Positions 34,001-46,000 of a stretch of DNA of 64,000 nt are shown here, piece after piece. The notes under the pieces are model-generated. The model worked only from the letters and a program-made list of their open reading frames with translations, had not been told where the DNA came from and did no database searches. How positions within the stretch are numbered: position 1 is the stretch's first letter; each line of letters opens with the position of its first letter. The DNA comes from Micromussa lordhowensis. Its lineage: Eukaryota > Cnidaria > Anthozoa > Scleractinia > Lobophylliidae. Where the stretch lies: positions 26,274,998-26,338,997 of the forward strand of contig OZ026605.1 of the NCBI GenBank assembly GCA_964020085.1, given 5' to 3'. Made by a program: the position numbers and the translations under genes.

Positions 34001-37000
34001 TGCCCGCAAGTAACGACCAATCACAGACACTTTACGGAATGCTGTATTGAAGTAAATTCTAGCCTATAAAACAAAGGCAATAATACAAAGGCAATAATAC
34101 AAAGGCAATAATACATTTTTCAAGCAAGGTAAGAGTCGAGCACTTATGGAGAATCGCCCATTCATCAAGGATACTGGTAGACAACAATCACTCCTCAGAG
34201 ACTTGACATGTGATTTGTGTGATACACAGATGGTAATCCCGAACCTGGAGGACCAGGCACAGTTTATTTTGACGGCTACAAAAGCGGATCAAAGCATCGA
34301 GTGTTGAGCGTTGACAACCAGGGGAGACGTCCGAGGGTAAGTCAATGCTTAAAACGCCAAGCGCCAAGCACCAAGCACCAAGCGCCAAGCGCCAAGCGCC
34401 ATATGTGTTCACTACTGACATAATATGTGTTTATTTATTTACAGTGTCCCCAATTAGCACAACAGTACTAAATACATATGACACTTAAATAAATTAAAAA
34501 TTAAAAAAAATGTGTTTTAGAAAGTGTTTTAGGAAAATCGTCCGCCATTCCGGTTTGTTTGTCTGAGTCTTAAACTCTGAGAATGCCAGATACGTGCAAA
34601 CTACTCCCTCGAATCTCCCTTAAGAAAGAAAGCATTATTCTCACGCGATCACGAGTTCATTTGGATTGTTCCACCCAAACTTGACTACTTGATCGGGGAA
34701 TTACACTTGCTTGTAGTTCCTTTTTCTCCTTTCTCCGAGTTTTGTTTTCCTGTTTTTGTCCCTACAGAATTTGGAAATTCATAAAGAAGTGAAAATAAGC
34801 GATGAGAACCGACGTTTCGGTGTCGTCAATAAATGTAAATGGCAAAATTACATTACAAATTTCAATCTCATCTCAATGGGATTGATTTTATCTTCTTATT
34901 TAAGACAAAGTGCTTTTGTTTTAGACCATTTTAGAACAACTCACTGTTAATATATTTATTTTTTTCCCCTGTAATTAAGGTTCCTATTCGTTTATTTCTT
35001 GTTAATTACGCCCACATTTTTTGTATTCCTGTTACAGCTTACCAGCTCATCAGATGTTAACGTGTTCCGTCAAACAGGTAACTGGTCTGTGCTTGCTTTT
35101 GTAAAGAGAGTTTGGTAATGTGAGTGGTCAGAGAACTCTGTAACGAGATGGTAGATTAGCGAGTTAGTAAGGAAGGAGAGGAGCCCAGGACACCCACCTT
35201 TTTAAAGAAATGTATTCAAATGCCACCTCCCTACCAGTTTACATTCAATCAAATCACATGAAATGAGGACAACCGTGAAAATCGGTTGTTATAATGTCCC
35301 TGGCCCCTTTTTCCATTCTCCAGCTATTCCCCTCTGCTGGAGTACCAGTAGAAAATGAAATTAGTATGGGTAATCGTACGGATGCGAGTTATTTAAGGTG
35401 GCTCAAAACAGTTTCCAACACTTATATTTGGATAGGTCGTTATAACCACTGTTTATCATTTGATGCTACAATCATGGTATCAAAAAACTGCCCAATCATT
35501 GGTGAACACGTTGTCATCATTTTCTTGACACAATAGGTTACCATAGCAACAGTATGACCTCTGAAAAACACCCTTAATTACAGCTTTAGGGGCTTATAAT
35601 TCAAAAACGGCACCTTGAAATTTTTTTATATTATAAACGTTTGATAAGCATGATAAGACGCAACTTTTGGCAAAGTTTAAAAACATTCTGTACATGGGAT
35701 TCAGAGCCACCTTAAATTTTCGAACTGCATTCTAATGAACAATTATAGGGATTAATGTTACGTGTGGCTTCGGATGTTGTAGAAATTGCTCGAGTAGCAC
35801 AAAACAAAAGCAAAGCATTTTTCTTCTGACAGTTTCGACCTGAGATCTGATCATTTTCAAGTAATTTTTCCCTCGATAGAAAGGAAAATTAAGATAAAAT
35901 GCCCTCTTTCTCAGCTAATGAGAATTCAGTAATCTTGCCCTTTATTTTGTACGTTTTATTTTATGACTGCGAAAATTACTTCACTGTGATTGGCTGAGAG
36001 CAGGCCAGTCTATCGTTAATTTTAAAGTTCCATTGCAGTGCAAGTTAACGTGGCGCGTTCGTAATTTTGTCATTTTTTTCCAATTTACTTTTGTCCATAA
36101 TCCCCCGGGGGGAATGGTCATACTACTGATAAATTAATAATCGTATTACTCGTGATATTTGACAATAGACCATTTTACAGTTGTCTGCTCAATAACCTGG
36201 CCTTTGAATAGCAGCGAGGCTGGAGGTGACCTTTTTGATACAGACCTTACTGCTTTTGTTGTGTGTCAAAGCAGAGCCACCTCCAGCCTCGCTGCCATGC
36301 AAAGGCCAGGTCACTAGGCAGACAACTGTAAAGTGGTCTACTCTTTCAAACTGCACTCACTTTAAGACTTGTGCAATTTTGTCAGAATTTTCAAATATCG
36401 CTCGTAGTGTAAATTCTAATTGCACTGGCATTCATACGATTACCTATAGCAGTAATGACATACACGCATTACTGGCTTATTACGAACACGTGATTTTTTG
36501 TGACAGGCGCTGTGGCGTGGATCACACTCACAACTGGCCGCAAACTTGAGCAAATTGAAATTTCAAGAGGAGCTCAGCTCGTCATCGCTGGCTCATCTAA
36601 AAACCTAACCGTCGACAGCATAACGGATGATAATACTGGCCACCTATATCTTCTATCTTCCGTTCAACTTCAAATAAACAGTCTTCTGTCGCCTTGCGCG
36701 CAAATTTTTCATGGTGCCGAGCTTGCCTTGTCTGATTTAAGGCCGAATGTTTCATTGGAGCGCTCGGTTAACATATATGGCGGGCTTACCATCAAAGGAG
36801 ACCCCATTGTCTACATAGGAAAGGAACAAGGCGTCGTCACAATGCATCCAGGTTCTGGCCCCAATGAGCTGAAGTTTGGAGAACTGATCATCGAATCGAT
36901 GGGTCATTTGCGGTTGTTGAACTATGATACACAATCTCCAGAGTCCTGTCGCTGGTCTGTTTCAACATCAGGATCTAGATTCACACTGAGCGATAGTTCA

Positions 37001-40000
37001 AAGATGGACATCAAATGCCCGTGTAATCTTACGGGCGATCAGATGACTATGGGGCTCAATTCCGCGCTGAAAATTGAAGGCAGCGGTTCTGTATCTTACG
37101 TCTCCATGAACGACGTCAAGATTAGCGGGACGTTTGACCCGGGGATACTTTCCTTGCTAGAAGGGTGGAAAACCTTAAGGATTGAAAGATACGGTGGTAT
37201 GAGTTTCTTTCCGTTCGGGGATGTGAGACTTGATACGTTTTACTCCAACGGAAATTTTCACGTTGAAGGAGTTGTGCACTTCAGAGGAAGAGATCCAACC
37301 GTGACTAGAACAATCAAAGTTGACGAGTATGGCAGCGTACAGTTTGATTTGCCTCTCACTTCGAATTCTATGGCCTTTGTGCAGAATAACACGCTGGAAT
37401 TTGGCTCACACGGCAGACTTTCCTTGAACGGAACTTCACTGGTTCATGCAGATATCGTTGTAGTCGATGGGACGTGGCTGCCGAAAAAGTTGAAGATTGA
37501 ACCAGGATGGAAAGAACTGACTGTAGAACAAGGTGGCATGTTTCACTTTGACCCCGTAGGTGAATTTCACCTGAACAGGTTCCATCTCTATGGCGATGTT
37601 AAATCTTTGAATGCGGTGAAAATGGCAGGCTTGTCCCAAGAGAGAATTCTTCAATGTGAAGTTGGATTTTACGGTGTGGTACTCATTGAATCAGTGGATC
37701 TTACAACGATTCCTTGCCATGAAGTGTTTCTGTCAGGAACTCTGCGTGTTGGGAACTTGTCGATAGGCTTATTATGGGATGATCTAACTGTGAACGGCAC
37801 TAACGGGAGATTCTACTTCGAGACTTCTGAGCCCCTGAACATCAATCGGACGCGCGTCAGTGGATTAATGGAGACTGGATCAGCGGTCGGACCCAGTGCT
37901 CCCCTAACTGGTGATTCGTTTATCATAGAGCCAACGGGTACAGTGAGCATTCACTATCAAGCCCAGCCTTCCAGAGTTGTTCATGGCGCAATCAATTCCA
38001 CATTCCATGTGCCTACAGTTCAAGTGGATGGTCTATTTAAACTTGGTTCGCTGTACCTTGTCACCGACAACCTTAGAGTCGGATCAACGGGGCGCATTTC
38101 AGTGGACGGTGGCGGTGCTCTCGGAGGAATGGGACCCGGAGCCGGAGCTCAGAAAGACAGCGGAGGCGCTGGGGCGGGTCACGGAGGTCGAGGGGGACGT
38201 GGGACACAGACACTTGCACAGCCCCTGTTCTATGGTGACATTTTCACACCAGGAGGGTGGGGAAGTGGCGGTGGGAATGGCATTGGAAACACGGGTGGCG
38301 GACGCGGTGGTGGGAGAATATTTCTTCAAATCAACGATTCGTTTAATGTCAACGGGTTAATTCAGATGAACGGGCTTTCTGGACAGGTATATTGAAATTG
38401 TTCGTCTTTGTCTGAGCAAAGCTTTCACAGGAGCCCATAACTAAGAGCCTGCGACTCCCACACCAAGCCTATGTCACAGTATTTTTACAGACCGGCCTAT
38501 TTTGAAGCTTTTTCCCCCGCGAAATAGGTCAGTTCCGGTTTACACGAGCGCGCATCGGTAAGGGGAAAAAAGTCTTTGCTTGTGATTGGTCACTGAGGTT
38601 TCTGCGGGGGTCTGAATTCGCGGTAAATTGAAACTAAAAATAGATCGGTCTGTGAAAACGCCGTGAAAGGAATACCGGGCAGTTGCACGCTCCTAGTGAT
38701 GGACTCCTGGCTTTCGATAACTGTAGACCTGGGCGTGGACCTTATAAAGCAAGGGTTTGCATTTAATTTGTAATAAGGCTTATATGTTTAAAGATTTAAA
38801 CCAGTTTTAGTTTAATTAACCTTTTTTCCCAACTTGTTTGTCTATCTTATATGTATTTATTTATTACCGCAGATGTTTATTTACTGTATATTATCGTGTC
38901 TAACTAGCAAGCTCTCGCTTGCATCCTTAACTCGATGTTTGTAGTCTGTACGTTAAATATATCTCAGCTACCAACTACAGTTAGACACAGTATCACACGG
39001 AGAGTCCGAATTGAAAGGATGTCCGTGTTAAGCCGGTCAGCTTCCAGGAAGGACCAAGAAATGTCCGTAATATACAGAGGTGCCTGTATTAGACAACAGT
39101 GACCGGAGATCCGGCAACCAATTTTATTAACTGAGTTTTTGAAAGTCAACGTAATGTTATTTCTCCTTCAGACCTCGACGAGTGGTGGCGGAAGTGGAGG
39201 GTCCTTGTGGGCAACCTGTTATCAATTTACCGGAAGTGGCAAAATCGAGGCCAAAGGTGGTGATGGGAACTATTATAGCGGTGGTGGCGCTGGAGGAAGA
39301 ATCACTGTAAACTACATCATCGGAGGTTTCCATAGCGACCAAACGGACGCACGTGGCGGAGGGAAGGGATCTGCGAGCAATGTAGAACCTGGGGGACCTG
39401 GGGTCATATACTTGGATGGGAAAATGCCCGTGGTCAAAAATATACGTATTGATAACAAAGGACTAAAACCCCTGGTATGTGCTTGTGTTTATTTTTATTT
39501 ATTTATTTATTTATTTTTTTTTTTGGGGGGGGGAGCGAAAAAAAAATCGAAACTGATCCCTGGTGCTTTTCAGGGTGTTTATTTGATCTATTTATTATTA
39601 ATATATTTTTGCTTTATAGGCTACACTTAGCAGAGATTACGATCAGTTTTTGTACTCAGGTTAGTAAGCTGACTATAACACTCTGAAAACCTTATATATC
39701 ACTCTTTAAACAATAGTTAATGATAACTTAGTTCTTTGAGTTAATAAATGACTTTATTAACGGGTCAAGCTTCTTCAAGGCTCCTTAATGGTGGACAAAC
39801 CAGGTGGAATTGGATTTTAGAGTGTTGGATTTTGAGGAGTAGGGAAAATCGGGAGGGGCGGACTCCGTCTTATTTCTAAGGGAAAAGCCCTGGAAATGAC
39901 GTTGAAAAAGTTTTGGCATATTGTTTTGTGTCAGATGGTGTGTACTGTAACAATTTATTGAGGTAGTTATGTATAATTGATGTTAACAGTGAACGCATCT

Positions 40001-43000
40001 TCTATCTGTAGGAGCCGTGGCATATCTCAACCCTCCTTCAGACAATTTCGTCTACGACTTTACGCTGATGGAAGTCTATGGCGGTGGTCAACTGGTTTTC
40101 CCGCGCGCGGGAACCCAAATACGCGTTGATACCATATATGGAGATGATACTGGTTACATCCACGTACCACCTTTCAATACACTCAACATGACGGGAACGT
40201 CGGAATACAAACGAATCAACGTGACATGGGCGCCATTTATTTATGAAAACGCAACCTTTGTTTTGCCAAATGGAACTGTAGAAATACGCAAGGCAGAGAG
40301 TTTAAGTTATCCGAATATACAGCGAAGTTCCTTAATCAACTTCTGGGGAAGCGTGTTGGGTTTTAAAGCGCACCTCATGGTGGCTTATGGAGCAACCGTT
40401 TCCTTTGAAGAGTCCTGTCCACGCAATTTAAACTTTGTTGGGATAACAGTTCAAAAAACAAGTCGACTTCTCCTGAAGAGCCTGTTGGGAGATGAGTCTG
40501 ATGGCTGGACCATAGAAGTTACAAAGGATTATGGACCGGTTTATCGCGAAGGAGTGGTGACTATAGAGGGTGACGGAACATTTGAAGCTCGGTCGTTGAC
40601 GATAAAAGCTGAGTCACTTGTAATAGATCCACGAGGCAAATTGACACTTGATGGACAGGGATACCTTGGTGGTAAGGTCTTGCTGATTGTCTCATTGCAT
40701 ATAGTTTGATCTCGGACACAACTTACAAGTACTGACACTAGTTTACACTTCATTACAATCACATTGAAATGTCATGAACACTTCAGATCGTAGAAACCTA
40801 CTCTACTTGCATTGCTTACACATGTACAACTTTCTGATCTTGTCGGTCAATCAAACAATGAACCAGTCCACCGGTTGGTCGGTCCGTCCGTCCGTCTGTT
40901 GGTCGGTCGGTGGGTCGGTGAGTCTGTCCGTCCGTCCTTCCATCAGTCGGTCTGTCGGCCAGGCCGGTCGGTCGGTCCGTCGAGCGATCGGTCGGTTGGT
41001 CGGTCCATCCGTCCGTCGGTCGGTCGGTCGGTCGCTTAGTCAGTCGGTCAGTCAGTCTAATAATTGATTCAGAGTTTATTAGGAGAGCATTCGTAAGAAT
41101 TAAATGGTGTGTTTTAAGTCAAGCGGGTGATCGAAAATTTTTATTCAAGTTTGAAATCCTGCTTATAACGGTGACACGAAGAAGTGACTGACCAATCAGA
41201 GCATGGTAGTTTTCTAGTTTTGTTTTAGTTTCCTTCATGTAGGTGTTGAATCTGATTGCAATTTTTAAGGGACTGGGCCCGGGTCTGGACCCGCCTCCTC
41301 AGATGGCTCAGGAGCGGGATATGGAGGTAGTGGCGGGAACGGAAGGCTAACCATGGTGACAGGCCTGCCGTATGGAGATTATAAAAACCCTGGTGTTTTT
41401 GGGAGTGGCGGTGGACTGGGCTCTAATGCTGGTGCAGGAGGCGGAGTATTGTCGTTAGATATCGTTGACGCCTTAGTCGTTGAAGGTAAGTGACAATTAA
41501 GATTACGACAAAAGAATTGATTTTGGTGCTGTTAAGGCTGATACAGTTTAGATTTCAAATATTAGTTCTCTAGTCGGAGACGGACTAAGAGTTGGAGCAC
41601 GATATCTGTCACATAGAGCGACTCGGAAAATAGCTCCTTCATCCCAGATTTACCAAGGCGCTTTACCTAGCGACGTAAAACCTTTAGCCCTCTTCGAAAC
41701 ATAGTTTCCCCAGGGGAATGCTCAATTCGCTGTATGAGATACACCTGAAGGGAGTCATACTTGTTGTATTCATTATCTTGGATATTTGTTTTAATGAATA
41801 CAGCTAACATAATTCCCTGCAGGGGCGTCTCCTAGAACGAATTAGCCGTTGCGCAGCGCAAAGCTGTCTCTGTTTGGAAACTATCTTAACGCATAAGGCA
41901 AGATGTTACATGGTTATACATATATAAAGCAGTTCTGTTTTTTCCTTCTTTTTTATTGTTTTTCGTATAATTGATCCAGCTATCAGACGCCATTAACCTG
42001 GTTAAAGCTTGTTGTTTGCAATGAAAGTGATTGTTTTTTTTGGTCAGGGAGCATAACTGTCAGTGGCAGCAGAGGAGTAGGTTCCAAGTCTGGCGGAGGT
42101 AGCGGAGGGAGTATCTTGATCCGCACCCGTGCTCTGGAAGGCTCAGGAGTCATCGCTGTAAATGGTGGCGCTGGTAACGGTGATGGAGGTGGAGGGGGTG
42201 GAGGTAGAATGGCTGTTTACTGGCAGGATAGGGAGTGGTGGTATGGAGCATTGACCGCATTTGGTGGCAGCTCTTCTCAAGGTGGCAACGGAGGAGCCGG
42301 GACTGTTTATCTTGAGGTGAGCTTATTCCTGGAAAAGAAATGTGAACGTTTTTATAGCACAGCCTGTTTGTTATCTGTGGGAGGCGCGGTGGCCTCATGG
42401 TTAGTGCGCTTGACTCCGGAGCGACCGTTCCGGGTTGGAGCCCTGGCCGGGGACATTGTGTTGCGTTCTTGGGCAAGACACTTTACTCTCACGGTGCCTC
42501 TCTCCTCCCAGGTGTATAAATGGGTAAAGGCGATGGACTCGCTTTATATCCAGGGGGGAGAAGAAATACTCCTAGTCGCTTCATATTACTGAAACCGGGA
42601 TAAGTTTCGGCCTGATGAGCCACTTGGCGTGTATGCAGACTATACCTTTTTCATTTTTATTTGTTATCTAAGATGCTTTCAAGGTAACAGGGCATTTTAA
42701 TGTTATCACAGTTTCAAGCGCTTCCAGGGGCTCCTTTCTCGAAAGTCTTGGTAGTAACCGGTTCCAAAAAGCTCTCTTTTGTTTGCCGTGTTTGTATTCG
42801 TGATTGTGTGCAATCTTTTACATAAAATTAAAATGAGTTTGGACTTGGACGTTCATTGTCTTACAAATCAATCTCATTTTCATATGAAAGATTGTACATG
42901 GGACGTGCTTTGAGTAAGAGGTAAATAGCATCTCTTACATGGCTTTTTCAATATACTTTTTCTGTTAACAGGATACCCAACATGGTGTAAAGAACAGGAC

Positions 43001-46000
43001 TCTGATCTTCGATAACAATAACTTAAACCCGAGCGCCACGGAGATGTCAGATTTTTCATCAACGCATACGAACGGCGGAAGGGCGTGGCTGCTACCGATA
43101 GGCCAGGAATATGAACTGGAGGAGGTACACATTCTGAGGAAGGCACACCTAGCTCTTCACCCCAATATTACCAGGTTAGAGCATCACAATGGCCAAGCCC
43201 TTACCCTTCCTGACAATTGACTGCGCTTTAGGGACGTTACAGAGCTTTCTAAGATGGGTTCGAGTTTTCAAGTTTTTTTCTGATATGCTAAAAGCGGCGT
43301 CTTTCGATTTCGGCTATTTTTTTGTACACCGGGAAACAGATATCTGTCTCTTTACTTATTGCTTAAGTTCTGCACAAAATCATTTGCCACGCACTTACTC
43401 GTCACGCAATCACTGCTTTCGCGGTAAATGTTACAAGACAGAAGAAGCTGATCGTTTGTTTAGAACAAGACTAGTGCACTCGACAGATTTAGCTACATTA
43501 TTGAAACTTGGAAATCACGTTTACGGTGGTCGAAACTATTTGACTTCGGCGTCCAAGGAAGGTTCATTGATGTCAAAGAGGGCTAAAGAGCAAGTTTCCT
43601 TAGTTGTTATATATTGTAACAAATTCAACCTTCTTAGTTGTTCACGCTTATTCTTCCCTTACAGACCTCACGGTCTGAAGGTTTATAGCTTTGTCGGCGA
43701 TCGTACAGGAGTTCTTCACGTGGGACCAAACCAGATTGTGATTGGCCAGTTTGCCGATCATGAGTTGTTCGAAGTAAACGTGTTTGTTTACAAAGACGGA
43801 CACTTTCACTTGCCACCGACGTTCACGTGTTATGGAATTGATATTACCACTAGGTGAGTAAATAGGCTATCTTTACAGCTAATATTGTGGTTATTAGGTA
43901 TAGATATAAAAAATTACAGGGCTATTCATTTTGCGGGAAAATAGTGCAAAAAATAGCGCACACTTTGGAGTTAAAAATCTGCAACCGGAGTTAAATGTGG
44001 GAAAAGTCGACTGGCACAGTCAATTATTATAACTCTATTGCACCATCTTACCATATTAGGTCAACAGAACACGCAAAATATAAACCAGTATTGCACGGTT
44101 TTCGTCATTCGTACGCGCCTTGTTTGCGAATTTACATAATGTACACTTAATGTGCCTTTTTTACGTACGATTTTCGGATAAGTTATAGGGGTTCGTTAGA
44201 CATACACAAATTGTACGTATATTTCAAAAACTAGATGCCGAAATACTACAAAGGGACATAATAGTGAAAAGATAAATCCCATATTTTATGGTTAGCCATA
44301 TAATACGCACGGACATTTTGCTCATCGCTCGTATCTTTCCTCGCCTCTGCGGGGTTTGGACAAACACTACGCAACTTGCAAAATATTCGCGCGTATTATA
44401 TGTTAAACCATCTTCACTGTGACTGGTCAGCACAAGCTGCAGGATGCAACCGACACAAAATGACGTTTTCTCGCTCCAGGTGAAGAAAAAGTCTCATTGT
44501 AGTCGAATGCTTCAAATGAAGCGGAGAAGAACCATTCAAAGTGAATTTAATGAGGTGATTGGGGTTGTGCCAGCATAAACCGGTCATCCGTCTCATTCGT
44601 TTGACATTCACTGAGCCTGTATTGAACGTGTATGCGATTAATTAACCCAAACTATTCACATTTCAAAGGTTTGTGGTTAGAGAGAGGAAAAAGATAATAC
44701 ACACTTATGTGACACTTTATCCTATTTTTATTCTAGGGGATACCTTGGCGTTGAGAATATGACAGTCGCAAAAAGCTGTCGTCTCTTCCTCGCTCTGACA
44801 GGCTCCACGGAGCTCGCCAGCAGTGAAGGCACTTACAAATTTCATTCGCTTACCGTGGCTGACGGGGGAGAGGTGACGTCAACTCCAGATGTCAGTAGCA
44901 ACTCGCTGACACTGGACATCGATGACGTCGCGATCCAGGGCGGTGGAATTCTCCATATGGTGCGCATGCGGATTTTCGCTGGGAATTTCGCTGTGGATGA
45001 TCTGGGACATGTACGAGGAGATATGTTCGATAACAGGTTCGTTACACCGGAAACTTCTGCAAGTTATAAGAGTTCGTTATCGGTCAGTGTAAAATGCAGA
45101 CTGCAGACCGGGAGTAAAATGAGGATTGAAGGTAGAATGCAGACTGCAGACCAGGGGTAAAATGCAGAATGCAGACTACAGACTTCAGTAAACAATTATT
45201 CCATCACTTCATATCTAACAAGGGCGAATTTTTATTTCGGCCATTATAGAGGACTGAAGTTGAAAACTTCGTGTGGAAAATTTTTAAACTTGGCGTACTA
45301 TTTTCCATATGACGTAAAACTCCGACTATTGGCTCATAGTCGGAGTTTTTTAGCCAATCAGAAAGCTAGAAATGCAATAATCGGAGCTGAGAATTTACTA
45401 ATTAAGCAACAGACCACAAGTTTCTATGGGTTATAGGCTGATAAACCACGCGGGATGTTGGTAGAACACGAGAAGAATTTGTAAATCACGAGCCGCAGGC
45501 GAGTGGTTTACGAATTCTTCGAGTGTTCTACCAACATCCCAAATGGTTTATCAGCCTAAGACCCATAGAAACTTGTGGTCTATTGCTTTTATATAATAAT
45601 TAAGAAGACGCGCGATTTTCCCATGGGTTTACCGGCACAATAACCCATAGCTGATTGACCAATCAGAGCGCGCGCATTGATTTGGTTATTATATAAATCG
45701 TGTTATTTCCTGCTAATAGCAGTGAAAGTCTGCACTCCGATTAGCTTAACTAGCGCTCCGGTTAGACTGAATGTAACTCCGGTTATAATTAGCCTGAATA
45801 TCAGTCAGGTTTACGGTTTGCTCTCAATGGTGGAACGATTCAGTTAAAAAGTCTATAGTCTGCAGTGTGCATTTTATCCCCGGTCCGCAGACTGTGTTTT
45901 AGGCTGACTGGGCTCGTTATACATAATACATTACGCGTATTAAGAGGTTTCCTGTTTTGTTAAGGTTTATTATATCGGAAGGCTCATTAACTAGCTCCTT

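Larger units (their letters stand above)
28077..38086 (+). other. Giant protein, repeat unit 1 (residues 1 to about 985)
   Basis: The unit opens with the signal peptide, then two glycine blocks (GGGSGGGVSIDC and GGGGSGGRISVQY). It is interrupted by the discoidin exons and resumes with PEPGGPGTVYFDG (exon 34230). The 40-nt exon 35038-35077 and AVAWITL at the start of exon 36507 follow. Its signature has drifted to DDNTGHLYL (near 36630). It is longer than other units because exon 36507-38386 adds three internal repeats of about 105 residues. Confidence 0.75.
45083..45910. mobile_element. Compound element with nested insertions, intron 15 of the giant gene
   Basis: The outer inverted ends read GTCAGTGTAAAATGCAGACT..CCGGG and CCCCGGTCCGCAGACTGTGT..GACTG. 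Near the left end the AATGCAGACTGCAGACC text is partly duplicated in tandem. Inside sit a copy of the 24969-type MITE (45188-45402) and a large palindrome (45405-45587). Confidence 0.6.

Noticed and set aside
40774..41067. Ser/Arg/Val-rich small protein
   Set aside because: The frame is produced by a GTCG/GTCC tetranucleotide repeat within an intron.
43189..43857. Reading the whole 222-codon ORF as coding
   Set aside because: Only its last part (43665-43853) fits the repeat unit, after a TTACAG acceptor. The earlier part follows a donor at 43175 and is intron.
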